Shown piece after piece: positions 51,712 to 63,412 of a DNA stretch of 64,000 nucleotides. The notes below the pieces were generated by a model, which had not been told where the DNA came from, did not search any database, and was given only the letters and a program-made list of their open reading frames with translations. Location of the stretch: positions 377,717 to 441,716 of the forward strand of contig NZ_LMKK01000001.1 of the NCBI RefSeq assembly GCF_001421485.1. Reading direction: 5' to 3'. A program made the position numbers and the translations under genes. Within the stretch, counting starts at the first letter, position 1, and each line of letters starts with the position of its first letter. The stretch comes from Agreia sp. Leaf210. GTDB taxonomy: Bacteria > Actinomycetota > Actinomycetes > Actinomycetales > Microbacteriaceae.

Positions 51712-51799
51712 GGATCGGATCCTTCGGTTTGGCTCTGTAAAGAGGATTTCCGCGGGACTGCGCGGCCAGAACCATATTAGGGGCAGGCACAATGAGCAC

Positions 51800-52201
51800 A
51801 TGACCGATGCGACTCTGACCGTAATAGTGACGATCGTCCGCATCGCTATCGCGGTGGTCTTCATCGCCATGGGCATCAACCACTTCGTTCCGAAGTCGGC
51901 GCGGGTCATGGCCAAGATGATCCCGCCGTCGCTTCGCCGCGACGGCCTCTTCGCCCCTCTGAACCTCGTCTACCTCACAGGAGCCTGTGAGATCGCGGGC
52001 GGAGTCGGCCTGCTCGTGCCGCAGACCCGGCTCGCGGCGGCCATCGCGCTCGTCGTCTTCCTTGCCGCCGTCTTTCCCGCGAACGCGTACGCGGCTGCCC
52101 ATCGGGAGCGTTTCGGCGCGGTCGCCATCCCGTTCTGGCCGCGACTGGTGGCCCAGAGCGTCTTGGCCGCCTTGATCGTGTGGGTCGGCGTCGCCGCCTA
52201 G
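51800..52201 (+). CDS. DoxX-family small membrane protein
   Basis: 133 residues with four hydrophobic segments. MGINHFVPKSARVMAKMIPPSL and EIAGGVGLLVPQTRLAAAI are DoxX-like. Role in most cases unknown; some family members support thiosulfate or oxidative-stress metabolism. ATG at 51800. Overlaps the convergent gene at 52198 by 4 bp. Confidence 0.85.
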   Translation: MTDATLTVIVTIVRIAIAVVFIAMGINHFVPKSARVMAKMIPPSLRRDGLFAPLNLVYLTGACEIAGGVGLLVPQTRLAAAIALVVFLAAVFPANAYAAAHRERFGAVAIPFWPRLVAQSVLAALIVWVGVAA

Positions 52202-52560
52202 AGCCCGCCGAGCAGCAGCGACTCCAGGTCGGCCTTGATCACCATCGCTACGGCGAGGGCTACGAGGAAGACGATCGCCTTCGCCCATGCAGGCAGACGC
52301 CAACCGACGAGGAAGCCCACCCCGTAGGTGACGATCGGCGCGGCGATCGAGCCGATGAAGACGAGCCACGACAGACCGGTGAGGCCGAGACCGAAGGTGG
52401 CGATCGCCTCGAAGAGGTTGGCCACCCCGACCCATACCCAGATGGCGGAGATCAGAGCGAAGAGCAGGGCGATGCCCCAGCCGACCTTCTTCGAGAAGGT
52501 GAGTTCGCGAAAGCTCGAGTGTGTGGCGGCGGCGGGCTGTGCTGCGGTGTTCTTGGTCAT
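52198..52560 (-). CDS. Hypothetical integral membrane protein
   Basis: 120 residues with three hydrophobic segments (about 27-50, 62-86 and 92-110) after a short polar N-terminus. No recognised family. ATG at 52558-52560. Followed by the gene at 52570 on the same strand, 9 bp away, suggesting one transcription unit. Confidence 0.7.
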   Translation of the reverse strand: MTKNTAAQPAAATHSSFRELTFSKKVGWGIALLFALISAIWVWVGVANLFEAIATFGLGLTGLSWLVFIGSIAAPIVTYGVGFLVGWRLPAWAKAIVFLVALAVAMVIKADLESLLLGGL

Positions 52561-52569
52561 GGCGAGGTC

Positions 52570-53067
52570 CTATGCTCCCTGAATGAAGGGCCAGGGCACG
52601 AGCACGAAGACTCCGAGCAACAGCCAGCCGAGGCGGGATCGCCAGGTTCTCTTCTGCGTGAGCAGCAGGGTGGACACGAACCACAGCGGCGCCGCGGCAA
52701 TCGAGAGGAACTGCCCGATACGGAAGCAGATCTCGAGGAAGAGGCTGTCGAGTGGAAAGAATGTGACGGTCGTGCGGGCCACCACGATGCCCCACCCGAT
52801 GGTGAAGAGCAGGTAGACGCCGCCGAGGATTCCCAGCGTGATCAGGGCCGCGGAGCTCAGCTGCGCCGACGCCTTCTCGGCCGCGGCCAGCTCTGCCTCG
52901 ACCTCGGCGTCTTCGGCGAGCTCAGCCTGCTCGAGAACGGTCGGAGCCTCGGGCCGCTCGGTGTTCGCGGGCCTGACCTCTGCGGCTTCGCCCGACTGGA
53001 TGGGTGGCGTCAGCGTGGGGTCGTCGTCGCCGGCCCAGCTCAGGGCATCGTCGTTGCGGCTGGTCAT
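52570..53067 (-). CDS. Hypothetical membrane protein with acidic N-terminus
   Basis: 165 residues. Long Asp/Glu/Ala-rich N-terminal tail (about 1-70), then three hydrophobic segments (about 70-92, 106-128 and 142-162). No known domain. Starts ATG at 53065-53067. Apparent partner of the small membrane gene 9 bp downstream; both could form a membrane complex (inference). Confidence 0.72.
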   Translation of the reverse strand: MTSRNDDALSWAGDDDPTLTPPIQSGEAAEVRPANTERPEAPTVLEQAELAEDAEVEAELAAAEKASAQLSSAALITLGILGGVYLLFTIGWGIVVARTTVTFFPLDSLFLEICFRIGQFLSIAAAPLWFVSTLLLTQKRTWRSRLGWLLLGVFVLVPWPFIQGA

Positions 53068-53097
53068 GTAGGCAAGGTTAGCCGCTCGCCGCAGACG

Positions 53098-53910
53098 CTA
53101 AACCGAGAGGACGCGCTTCTCTCCCGCATCGACAGGGAACACGAAGCGATTCTGCTGCGGAGGCATCGGGCAGTTGAACCAGTCGGAGAATCCGCACGGC
53201 GGAATGTAGGCGCGGTTGAAGTCGAGCTCGACCGTGCCGTCTCGGCGAGGACGCACAGCGAGGAAGCGCCCCACGTCGTAGGTCTCGTCACCCGTGGTGA
53301 GATCCTGAAAGACGAGCAGCAGTTTTCCCTCGTCTTCGAAGGCCGCGAGTGTGCGCGATTGCCCGCCGATCACCACGTCGATGTCGCCGGGAAGAACCTC
53401 GTCGCGCAGGCGACCGTCGTCTTTGATGTGTTCGATGCCGATGGCGCGCTTCTCGGTCGGCGTGAACGTTCCCTCGAGAACCCATTCGGGCTTGAACGCG
53501 TAAGCGGAGATGCGATCGAAGTTCTCGGCCTTCTCGTTGGCCGGGTCCCAGACGCGCACGATGTAGTGCCCCTCGAGTCCGGAGTAGACCGTGCCTGTCA
53601 CTCCCCCGCCGAAGGAGAGCGTCGACGGAACGACGGTGTCGGATCCGGCGATGTCGACCGTGCCGTCGACCAGCTCGCCGTCGACGCGGATGCCGTCGGT
53701 CGCGACCGCGGTGACCGTCACGCCGCCGCCGGCCGGGGTGGGCGCCCAGAGGCCGGGCACGCCGTCGATGGAGCGCTCGGAGTCGATCTCCGTAGTGCTG
53801 ACGAGGGCCAGCGGACCCTGCGGCGAGGTGACGTAGCGGTGGCGAGTCTGGCGGAAGCGCAGGAAGTCGGCTTCGGCGGCGGAGGTAGAGGTGTTGTTCA
53901 CAGCGTCCAT
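53098..53910 (-). CDS. DUF1684-family protein
   Basis: 270 residues, soluble. The C-terminal signature PPCGFSDWFNCPMPPQQNR (about 240-258) with two Cys is diagnostic of DUF1684, and LDFNRAYIPP precedes it. Function unknown. ATG at 53908-53910, with AGAGGA upstream. The frame is open further up to 54108, but that stretch is antisense-type. Confidence 0.88.
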   Translation of the reverse strand: MDAVNNTSTSAAEADFLRFRQTRHRYVTSPQGPLALVSTTEIDSERSIDGVPGLWAPTPAGGGVTVTAVATDGIRVDGELVDGTVDIAGSDTVVPSTLSFGGGVTGTVYSGLEGHYIVRVWDPANEKAENFDRISAYAFKPEWVLEGTFTPTEKRAIGIEHIKDDGRLRDEVLPGDIDVVIGGQSRTLAAFEDEGKLLLVFQDLTTGDETYDVGRFLAVRPRRDGTVELDFNRAYIPPCGFSDWFNCPMPPQQNRFVFPVDAGEKRVLSV

Positions 53911-53917
53911 GATCCTC

Positions 53918-55727
<1,810 letters not shown>

Positions 55728-55734
55728 AGGCCTC

Positions 55735-56244
55735 TTAGTTCTTGAAGACGCGTTCGGTGATGCTCTTCGATCCGCGGCCGATGGCGAGCAGGCCCGACTG
55801 AGCCAACTCCTTAATTCCGTATGGCTCGACGACGCGCAGGAACGCACTCGTTTTACCCGAGTCGCCTGTGATCTCGATGACCAGAGCATCGGTAGAGACG
55901 TCGACGACGCGAGCTCGGAAGAGATTCACAGCCTCGAGCACGTGGGACCGCGTCGAGTTGTCGACCCGCACCTTCACGAGCATGTGCTCGCGTTGAACCG
56001 ACTGGTCGGGCTCGAGCTCGACGATCTTGATCACGTTGATGAGCTTGTTCAGCTGCTTGGTGACCTGTTCGAGCGGCAGCTCCTCGACGTCGACGGCGAC
56101 CGTGATGCGCGAAAGACCCTCGATCTCGGATGCGCCCACGGCGAGGCTCTCGATGTTGAATCCGCGGCGGGCGAAGAGGCCGGCGACCCGCGTGAGCAGG
56201 CCGGGCTTGTCTTCGACGAGCAGGGAGAGAACGTGGTGGCTCAT
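55735..56244 (-). CDS. ilvN: Acetolactate synthase small (regulatory) subunit
   Basis: 169 residues. N-terminal ACT domain HVLSLLVEDKPGLLTRVAGLFARRGFNIESL, followed by the conserved C-terminal half. Binds valine and activates IlvB. ATG with AGGAG upstream; 3-bp gap to the ilvB stop, so coupled. Confidence 0.96.
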   Translation of the reverse strand: MSHHVLSLLVEDKPGLLTRVAGLFARRGFNIESLAVGASEIEGLSRITVAVDVEELPLEQVTKQLNKLINVIKIVELEPDQSVQREHMLVKVRVDNSTRSHVLEAVNLFRARVVDVSTDALVIEITGDSGKTSAFLRVVEPYGIKELAQSGLLAIGRGSKSITERVFKN

Positions 56245-56247
56245 GGT

Positions 56248-58077
56248 CTACTCCTCATCCCACTCTGGGGCGATCTGCTGTGCGTGTTCGATCATCGAGT
56301 TACTGACCCCCTGCGGAACCATCGGCCAGACCATGGCGTCTCGGCTCACGATGAAGTCGATCACCACCGGTCGGTCGTTGGTCTCGATCGCGAGCTTGAT
56401 CGCCGCGTCGATCTCCTCGACCTTGGTGACCCTGATGCCGAGAGCGCCGTACGCGTCGGCGAGCTTCACGAAGTCGGGCACCATCGCCGTGCCGTGACCG
56501 GTGTTGAGGTCTGTGAACGAGTGCCGTCCGTCGTAGAACAGGCTCTGCCACTGCCGCACCATGCCGAGTGACGAGTTGTTGATGATCGCGACCTTGATCG
56601 GGATGTTGTTGATGGTGCAGGTCGCGAGTTCCTGATTGGTCATCTGGAAGCATCCGTCGCCGTCGATCGCCCACACGAGGCGATCGGGCTCCGCGACCTT
56701 CGCGCCCATGGCGGCGGGAACCGAGTAGCCCATGGTGCCGGCACCACCGGAGTTGAGCCAGGAGTTAGGTCGCTCGTACTTGATGAACTGCGCCGACCAC
56801 ATCTGGTGCTGGCCGACGCCGGATGCGTAGATCGCCTCGGGACCGGACAGCTCGCCGATGCGCTTGATCACGTATTGAGGCGAGAGCAGGCCGTCGGTGG
56901 GCTCGGCGTAGCCGAGCGGGAACTCGACCTGCAGACCGCGCAGATACTCCCACCAGTCGGCGATGTCTGGTTTCGTCTCTGTGGCCGCAGACGTGGCCAC
57001 GAACGCCTTGGTGAGATCGGCGATCACGTCTTTCGCGTCTCCCACGATGGGAACGTCTGCCGCACGGATCTTGCCGATCTCCGCGGGGTCGACGTCGACG
57101 TGCACGATCTTGGCATTGGGAGCGAACTCGCTCACCTTGCCCGTGACCCTGTCGTCGAAGCGCGCTCCGAGTGCGACGATGAGGTCGCTCTCCTGCAGGG
57201 CGAGAACGGCGGGAACCGTTCCGTGCATGCCCGGCATGCCGAGGTTCTGCTCGTGCGAGTCGGGGAAAGCACCGCGCGCCATCAGCGTGGTGACGACAGG
57301 CGTTCCTGTCGTCTCGGCGAGCACGGCGAGCTCAGGCGATGCCTGAGCCCGGATGACTCCGCCGCCGACGTAGAACACCGGCTTCTTCGCCTCGAGGATG
57401 AGCTGCGCCGCGGCCTGGATCTGCTTGCCGTGCGCCTTGGTGACCGGGCGGTAGCCCGCGAGGTCGACCTTCGGGTTCCACACGAACGGTGCCGACTTCT
57501 GCTGGGCATCTTTCGTGATGTCGACGAGCACGGGGCCGGGCCGGCCTGTGGATGCGATGTGGTACGCGGCAGCGAGGGTCGCGGGAACGTCCTCCGGCTT
57601 GGTGACCAGGAAGGAGTGCTTGGTGATCGGCATCGTGATTCCCACGATGTCGACCTCTTGGAAGGCGTCGGTGCCCATCAGGGTCGAGAAGACTTGACCG
57701 GTGATGATGAGCACGGGAACCGAATCCATGTAGGCATCGGCGATGGCCGTCACCAGGTTGGTGGCGCCGGGGCCCGACGTCGCGATGGCGACGCCCACCT
57801 TGTTCGTCGACGAGGCGTAGCCTTCGGCCGCGTGACCGGCGCCCTGCTCGTGCCGAACGAGGATGTGCCTGATCGTCGTCGACGCCATGAGCTCGTCGTA
57901 GAAGGGGATGATCGCGCCGCCGGGAAGCCCGAAGACGTCTTTGACCCCGAGGTGCTCGAGCGAGCGCAGGATCGCTCCCGAGCCCGTCAGGATGTCAGGG
58001 GTGTTCGCTCCGGCGGACGAGGAGGCCGGCCTGGGGAACGTCGGAGAGCTTGGCACGGGAGATGGATCCACGGGCAT
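56248..58077 (-). CDS. ilvB: Acetolactate synthase large (catalytic) subunit
   Basis: 609 residues. TPP enzyme: [22 protein letters not shown], catalytic Glu in [17 protein letters not shown]-binding middle domain, and the TPP/Mg motif [15 protein letters not shown]. Condenses pyruvate with pyruvate or 2-ketobutyrate. ATG at 58075-58077. The 81-bp gap to ilvD (58078-58158) shows no leader peptide or clear attenuator that I can support. Confidence 0.97.
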   Translation of the reverse strand: MPVDPSPVPSSPTFPRPASSSAGANTPDILTGSGAILRSLEHLGVKDVFGLPGGAIIPFYDELMASTTIRHILVRHEQGAGHAAEGYASSTNKVGVAIATSGPGATNLVTAIADAYMDSVPVLIITGQVFSTLMGTDAFQEVDIVGITMPITKHSFLVTKPEDVPATLAAAYHIASTGRPGPVLVDITKDAQQKSAPFVWNPKVDLAGYRPVTKAHGKQIQAAAQLILEAKKPVFYVGGGVIRAQASPELAVLAETTGTPVVTTLMARGAFPDSHEQNLGMPGMHGTVPAVLALQESDLIVALGARFDDRVTGKVSEFAPNAKIVHVDVDPAEIGKIRAADVPIVGDAKDVIADLTKAFVATSAATETKPDIADWWEYLRGLQVEFPLGYAEPTDGLLSPQYVIKRIGELSGPEAIYASGVGQHQMWSAQFIKYERPNSWLNSGGAGTMGYSVPAAMGAKVAEPDRLVWAIDGDGCFQMTNQELATCTINNIPIKVAIINNSSLGMVRQWQSLFYDGRHSFTDLNTGHGTAMVPDFVKLADAYGALGIRVTKVEEIDAAIKLAIETNDRPVVIDFIVSRDAMVWPMVPQGVSNSMIEHAQQIAPEWDEE

Positions 58078-58158
58078 GTTGTTTTCCTAGCTTGGTGCCT
58101 GCACAGCTTGTCGCCTGTGCACTGAGCAGACGAACGGTGATGAGGGTGGAGCGCGGTA

Positions 58159-59853
58159 CTACCCCGTGATGGCGCCGGTCGCTGCCGACTTCACGAGCTT
58201 GGAGTACTTTGCCAGAACGCCACGGGTATAGCGCGGGGGAAGAGGGGCCCAGCCGTCTCGGCGGGCTGCAAGCTCATCGGCCTCGACGAGTAACTCGAGG
58301 GAGCGAGCGGCGATATCGACCCGTATTAGATCACCATCGCGCACGAAGGCGATAGGACCTGCGTCCACCGCTTCGGGTGCTATGTGGCCGATACACAGTC
58401 CGGTTGTGCCGCCTGAGAATCTGCCGTCGGTCAATAGTAGTACATCTTTTCCGAGGCCGGCTCCCTTGATGGCGGCCGTGATGGCGAGCATCTCACGCAT
58501 TCCGGGGCCGCCCTTCGGGCCCTCGTAGCGGATCACCACGACGTCGCCGTGCTCGATCAATCCTTCGGTCAGGGCGTCCATCGCGGCGCGCTCGCGCTCG
58601 AAGACCTTCGCAGGCCCCTCGAAGACCGCGGCATCGAATCCGGCCGTCTTGACGACCGCACCCTCAGGAGCGAGTGAACCCTTGAGTACCGTGAGGCCAC
58701 CCGTCGGGTGGATGGGGTTGTCGAGCGTGCGGAGCACCTTGCCGTCGAGCCCGGGGAGGTCGAGCTCGGCCAGGTTCTCGGCCAGCGTCTTGCCCGTGAC
58801 CGTGACCACGTCTCCGTGCAGCAGACCGGCGTCGAGCAGAGCCTTCATCAGCACCGGCAGGCCACCGTGGCGGTCCATGTCGTTCATGACGTAGCGGCCG
58901 AACGGCTTCATATCGGCGAGGTGCGGAATGGTGTCGCCGATGCGGTTGAAGTCGTCGATCGTGAGGTCGACCTCAGCCTCGTAGGCGATCGCGAGAAGGT
59001 GCAGGATGACGTTGGTCGAGCCCCCGAGCGCCATCGCCACGGCGATGGCGTTCTCGAACGCGGGCTTGGTCAGGATGTCGCGGGTGGTGATGCCGAGGCG
59101 CAGCATGTTGACGACGGCCTCGCCGCTGCGGTGCGCGTAGTAGTCGCGACGACGGTCGGCCGAAGCGGGAGATGCGGAGCCCGGCAGGCTCATGCCGAGG
59201 GCCTCGGCGACGCTGGCCATGGTGTTGGCCGTGTACATGCCACCGCAGGCGCCCTCGCCGGGCGCGAACGCGCACTCGATGCGCTTCGCGTCGGCCTCGC
59301 TCATGGTGCCGGCCTTCACTCCGCCGACAGCCTCGAACGAGTCGATGATCGTGATGTCCTTCTCGGTGCCGTCGGAGAGCTTGACCCACCCCGGTGCGAT
59401 CGAACCCGCATAGAGGAAGACGCTCGCCAGGTCGAGCCGGGCAGCGGCCATGAGCATGCCGGGCAGAGACTTGTCGCATCCGGCCAGAAGAACCGAGCCG
59501 TCGAGACGCTCGGCCTGCATGACGACCTCGACGCTGTCGGCGATGACCTCGCGCGACACCAGGGAGAAGTGCATGCCCTCGTGACCCATCGAGATGCCGT
59601 CGGAGACGGAGATGGTGCCGAACTGAAGCGGGTAGCCGCCGCCGGAGTGCACGCCCTCTTTGGCGCCCTGGGCGAGACGGTCGAGCGACAGATTGCAGGG
59701 CGTGATCTCGTTCCACGAGCTCGCGATGCCGATCTGCGGCTTCTCCCAGTCGGCATCTCCCATGCCGACAGCTCGAAGCATTCCGCGCGAGGTGGTTGCT
59801 TCGATTCCATCGGTGACGACGCGACTGCGCGGCTTCATGTCTATTTCGGGCAT
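58159..59853 (-). CDS. ilvD: Dihydroxy-acid dehydratase
   Basis: 564 residues. Fe-S cluster Cys residues in [13 protein letters not shown] and the conserved [19 protein letters not shown] loop; [14 protein letters not shown] and [11 protein letters not shown]-like C-terminal [19 protein letters not shown]. Makes the 2-keto acids of Val and Ile. ATG at 59851-59853; a second ATG at 59838 is possible. Lies before ilvB on the same strand, so ilvD-ilvB-ilvN-ilvC is in pathway-like order. Confidence 0.97.
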   Translation of the reverse strand: MPEIDMKPRSRVVTDGIEATTSRGMLRAVGMGDADWEKPQIGIASSWNEITPCNLSLDRLAQGAKEGVHSGGGYPLQFGTISVSDGISMGHEGMHFSLVSREVIADSVEVVMQAERLDGSVLLAGCDKSLPGMLMAAARLDLASVFLYAGSIAPGWVKLSDGTEKDITIIDSFEAVGGVKAGTMSEADAKRIECAFAPGEGACGGMYTANTMASVAEALGMSLPGSASPASADRRRDYYAHRSGEAVVNMLRLGITTRDILTKPAFENAIAVAMALGGSTNVILHLLAIAYEAEVDLTIDDFNRIGDTIPHLADMKPFGRYVMNDMDRHGGLPVLMKALLDAGLLHGDVVTVTGKTLAENLAELDLPGLDGKVLRTLDNPIHPTGGLTVLKGSLAPEGAVVKTAGFDAAVFEGPAKVFERERAAMDALTEGLIEHGDVVVIRYEGPKGGPGMREMLAITAAIKGAGLGKDVLLLTDGRFSGGTTGLCIGHIAPEAVDAGPIAFVRDGDLIRVDIAARSLELLVEADELAARRDGWAPLPPRYTRGVLAKYSKLVKSAATGAITG

Positions 59854-59872
59854 GTTACGAGTTTAGAACCAC

Positions 59873-60709
59873 TCAGCTAGCAGAGATGTGCGCCTCGGCT
59901 CGGAATTGGCCGAGCAGAGCGAGCACCTGGGCGACCTCGGCCTCGTCACTCACGCGGAACTCCGCGATCGTCTTTCCCGACCCGCTCTTCAGACCGAAGT
60001 CACCGCTGCGCAGCACTGCGAACGCGTCTTCGTCGGTCACGTCGTCGCCCGCGTAGAGAACGGCGGTGGCCTTCGTGTACTCCTTGAGGTGCAGCAACGC
60101 CTCGCCCTTGGTCGTCGATCGGATCGAGAACTCGAGCACGTTCTTGCCCTCGCGCACGGTGAGACCCTCGATCTCCGACTTCGTCTCGGCCAGCGCCATG
60201 AGATGGGCCTGCCTGCTGCCCTCTTCTGATGCGAGACGGGTATGCAGGGCGAAACCTGCCGGCTTCGACTCGATCCACACATCGTCGACGCGGTCTGCCA
60301 CCTCTTCGAGCACCTCGCTGAGCACGTCGACCTGCGCGAGTTCCTGCGTGTCGAGCGTGAGCCGCGTGGGGCTGTCGAGCCGGATCTCCACCCCGTGCGA
60401 GCCGACGAGCAGCACATCGTCGGGAAGATCGCTCACCTGCTCGAGACTCTCCATGGCTCGACCGGAGATGAGGGCGACGCGGGTCGAATCGAGCTTCAGC
60501 AGGTCGAGCACCGCTCGCCTCGCCTCGGGCAGCGCGCGAGCGTGGCTCGGAACGTCGACCTCGGGGGCGAGGGTGCCATCGAAGTCGAGCGCGACGAGCA
60601 GACGTTCGGTGCGGGCGAGTTCACGCAGTCGCACGATCAGTTCATCGGTCTCGTCGGGCTGGATGCCGGTCTCGGCGACGCGGTCGGCCGCGGTCGACGG
60701 AGTGCTCAT
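59873..60709 (-). CDS. otsB: Trehalose-6-phosphate phosphatase
   Basis: 278 residues, HAD superfamily. Catalytic DFDGT (LVALDFDGTLAPEVD), Thr/Ser and Lys motifs, and GDDVTDEDAF for Mg. Hydrolyses trehalose-6-phosphate. ATG at 60707-60709 overlaps the otsA TGA by 4 bp (ATGA), so the two are coupled. An upstream in-frame start at 60727 would add 6 residues inside otsA. Confidence 0.95.
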   Translation of the reverse strand: MSTPSTAADRVAETGIQPDETDELIVRLRELARTERLLVALDFDGTLAPEVDVPSHARALPEARRAVLDLLKLDSTRVALISGRAMESLEQVSDLPDDVLLVGSHGVEIRLDSPTRLTLDTQELAQVDVLSEVLEEVADRVDDVWIESKPAGFALHTRLASEEGSRQAHLMALAETKSEIEGLTVREGKNVLEFSIRSTTKGEALLHLKEYTKATAVLYAGDDVTDEDAFAVLRSGDFGLKSGSGKTIAEFRVSDEAEVAQVLALLGQFRAEAHISAS

Positions 60710-62277
60710 CGGTCGGATGCTCCCCATTTGGTCGCGACATACGAAGGCGTGCCGCTCGGATCGGTCAAAGTCGACAGAAAGGCCGTCGACCAGCGTGAGA
60801 CGTCGTAGTCGCGCACCCGCTTACGCAGCGCGCGCATCCGCTTCGTGCGTTCACCCTTGTTCATGTGAATCGCCTCGAGGATCGACTCCTTGAGCCCGTC
60901 GATGTCGTGGGGATTGACCAGGAGCGCGCTTTTCAGTTCGTCGGCAGCGCCGGCGAACTCACTGAGAACGAGAACGCCGTCGTCGTCGATTCGGCTGGCG
61001 ACATATTCTTTGGCCACGAGATTCATGCCGTCGCGCAGAGCGGTGACGAGCATCACGTCGCTGGCGAGGTACAGCGCGACCATCTCTTCTCGCGGGTACC
61101 CCTGGTGAAGGTAGCTGATCGCGGTGTGGCTGATGCTCGAGTAGTCGCCGTTGATGCGCCCGACGGTGAGTTCGACCTCGTCGCGCAACTGCTGATAGGC
61201 GGCGACGCGTTCGCGACTCGGACTCGCGACCTGCACGAGCGTCACGTCTTCGACCGCAACCGTGCCATCGGCGAGGAGTTCGCCGAACGCCTTGAGCCGG
61301 TGGCCGATGCCCTTCGTGTAGTCGAGCCTGTCGACGCCCAGCATGACGACCTTGGGGTTTCCGAGACCGGCGCGGATCTCCTTCGCCCTGGCCTGGATGT
61401 CAGGACGACGAGCGAGGTCTTCGAAGCTCTCTGTATCGATCGAGATGGGGAAGTGCCGCGCGTGCACGGTGCGTACCAGGCTGCCCCTCCTCGACGTCGA
61501 GACTCGGGCCGGCTCGATCGCCTCGGAGATCTGCTCGTCGATCGGCACATCGATCGCCGTGCCCTTGGTCGTGAAGCTGAGCAGCCGACGTACGGCACGC
61601 GTGAAGTTGCCCGCGTCAGCGGCGCGCTGGAACCCGATGAGGTCGGCCCCGAGGAGCCCCTCGATGATCTGAGCCCGCCACGGCAACTGCGAGAAGATGC
61701 CGTATGCAGGAAACGGAATGTGGTTGAAGAAGCCGATGGTGAGGTCGGGGCGCAGCTCTCGCAGCATCTTCGGCACGAGCTGAAGCTGATAGTCCTGCAC
61801 CCACACCGTGCCGTCGGTCGCCGTGACCGACGCGGCCTTCTCGGCGAAGCGCTGGTTGACACGCACGTACGACTCCCACCACTCGCGGTGGTACGTGGGC
61901 GGCGCGATCACGTCGTGATAGAGCGGCCACAGGGTGTCGTTCGAGAATCCCTCGTAGTACTCCTCGATATCGGCAGCGCTGAGGGTGACGGGAACGATCG
62001 AGATGTCGTCGTGCTCGAAGGGCTCGGACTCGTCGTCGGCGACGCCGGCCCACCCGACCCAGGCGCCGTCGGCCCGCTTCATGACCGGCTCGAGCGCGGT
62101 CACGAGGCCGCCGGGCGAGGTGCGCCATTCGACGCTGCCGTCTGGGCGGGTCACCTTGTCGACAGGGAGCCTGTTGGAGACGACGACGAGATCGTAGGTA
62201 CCGACAGGGGTGTTCGGCCGCGATGCGGCCTCGTCCATGGAAATGGTGAACTCCTCGTTTGCGGCCGACGAAGGCAT
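60706..62277 (-). CDS. otsA: Trehalose-6-phosphate synthase (GT20)
   Basis: 523 residues. GT20 motifs: [80 protein letters not shown] and [12 protein letters not shown]. Uses NDP-glucose and glucose-6-phosphate to make trehalose-6-phosphate. Together with otsB gives stress protectant and, in actinobacteria, precursor for trehalose lipids. Start may be at 62277 or a GTG/ATG up to 13 codons downstream. Confidence 0.96.
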   Translation of the reverse strand: MPSSAANEEFTISMDEAASRPNTPVGTYDLVVVSNRLPVDKVTRPDGSVEWRTSPGGLVTALEPVMKRADGAWVGWAGVADDESEPFEHDDISIVPVTLSAADIEEYYEGFSNDTLWPLYHDVIAPPTYHREWWESYVRVNQRFAEKAASVTATDGTVWVQDYQLQLVPKMLRELRPDLTIGFFNHIPFPAYGIFSQLPWRAQIIEGLLGADLIGFQRAADAGNFTRAVRRLLSFTTKGTAIDVPIDEQISEAIEPARVSTSRRGSLVRTVHARHFPISIDTESFEDLARRPDIQARAKEIRAGLGNPKVVMLGVDRLDYTKGIGHRLKAFGELLADGTVAVEDVTLVQVASPSRERVAAYQQLRDEVELTVGRINGDYSSISHTAISYLHQGYPREEMVALYLASDVMLVTALRDGMNLVAKEYVASRIDDDGVLVLSEFAGAADELKSALLVNPHDIDGLKESILEAIHMNKGERTKRMRALRKRVRDYDVSRWSTAFLSTLTDPSGTPSYVATKWGASDR

Positions 62278-62432
62278 CGACCGTGTAGACCAGTGATCAG
62301 GCTACCAGCCGCCCGCGTTCGCCCATCGGGTTGCCGAGCGATGCGCTATACAAGACGACGCCGCGCATTCGATACCCCGAGCCGACGCACCGACAGAGCG
62401 GCTAGCCTGAAGACCTGACCCCGGAGGCTCGT

Positions 62433-62627
62433 ATGCGCAAATTCATCTTCAACTCGAGTGTGATCGGTGCCGTCGTCGGCGCTTGGTCCGTGCTGCAGAC
62501 CACCAGGCAGGGGCCGCGCGACTGGCGCCTCGTTCTCATGTGGGTGAGCTGGGGCATCACCGTCGCCCTCGCCGTCGGCAGCGTCATGCAGGCAGACGAC
62601 GACGCGCGCGAGCTCAACGCGAAGTAG
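62433..62627 (+). CDS. Small hypothetical membrane protein
   Basis: 64 residues with two hydrophobic segments (about 8-22 and 32-50), the second containing LVLMWVSWGITVALAVGSV, and a short polar tail. GGAGG 6 nt before the ATG. Ends 3 bp before the convergent GntR gene. The 155-bp stretch before it (62278-62432) contains no gene I can support; it should hold the promoters for this gene and for otsA. Confidence 0.75.
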   Translation: MRKFIFNSSVIGAVVGAWSVLQTTRQGPRDWRLVLMWVSWGITVALAVGSVMQADDDARELNAK

Positions 62628-62630
62628 TAG

Positions 62631-63398
62631 TCAGGCGAGGAACCCGCGCAGCAGGGCCTCCGAGCCCTCGAGGTGTTCGCGCATCGCGGCGGCCGCTTTC
62701 TCGGCGTCGCCGGTGAGGATCGCGAGCACGATCTGCTCGTGCTGCTCGTTCGAGTGCGCGATGTTGCGCTCGAGCAGCGGGATGTGGTCGAGGAACTCGT
62801 TGACGCGCATCCGGTTGTCGGCGAGCAGCGCCATCAGCGACGGAACGCCGACCAGCTCGCCGATCGCAAGATGCAGACGCGAGTCCAAGCGCCGATAGTC
62901 GTCGACCGCGGCATCGGCAGTCTCACGCAGGCTGGTCCACAGCAGCTCGCGCTGCGCCTTGGTCAGCGCTCGATCGGCGGCCGCCCGCGCAGCGCCCACC
63001 TCGAGGATGCCGCGCAGACCGAGCACGTCGTCGAGGTCCTCCTGCGACACCTGCTCCGGCTGCGACGCCGTGTCGTCGAGCACGCTGCTCAGGCCGACGA
63101 GCGGAACCCGGTCGCTCACGAACGTTCCGCCGTAGCGTCCGCGTCGGGAGACGAGGAAGCCGGCATCCGCGAGCGCCTTGATCGCATCGCGCACGGTGTC
63201 TCGGCTCACCCCGAAGCGCAGCGCGAGATCGCGCTCGCTCGGAAGGGCCTCCCCCGGCGAGACCACCCCGAGCCGGATGGTCTGCAGCAGCCTCGAGACG
63301 GTGTCTTCGAAGGCATTGCCGGTGCGCACCCGACGCAACAGAGCGTCGCCGGCCAGGCCCGCGGCATCCGGATGCGGCCCGCTCGCGGAGTCGGTCAT
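62631..63398 (-). CDS. FadR-subfamily GntR transcriptional regulator
   Basis: 255 residues. N-terminal wHTH: LGVVSPGEALPSERDLALRFGVSRDTVRDAIKALADAGFLVSRRGRYGG (about 45-95); C-terminal FCD domain with helical metal-/ligand-binding core (EVGAARAAADRALT, RRLDSRLHLAIGELVGVPSLMALL). The adjacent SDR gene ends 14 bp upstream on the same strand, so it likely controls or is co-transcribed with that dehydrogenase. Confidence 0.9.
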   Translation of the reverse strand: MTDSASGPHPDAAGLAGDALLRRVRTGNAFEDTVSRLLQTIRLGVVSPGEALPSERDLALRFGVSRDTVRDAIKALADAGFLVSRRGRYGGTFVSDRVPLVGLSSVLDDTASQPEQVSQEDLDDVLGLRGILEVGAARAAADRALTKAQRELLWTSLRETADAAVDDYRRLDSRLHLAIGELVGVPSLMALLADNRMRVNEFLDHIPLLERNIAHSNEQHEQIVLAILTGDAEKAAAAMREHLEGSEALLRGFLA

Positions 63399-63412
63399 CG
63401 CGTCGCCGCCCG

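Noticed and set aside
58078-58158. Possible leader peptide/attenuator before ilvB
   Set aside because: A weak CTGTGC/GCACAG pairing is present, but no short ORF rich in Val, Ile or Leu codons and no terminator stem with T-run.
60865-62418. 517-residue plus-strand frame
   Set aside because: Exact antisense of otsA, whose GT20 motifs are complete.
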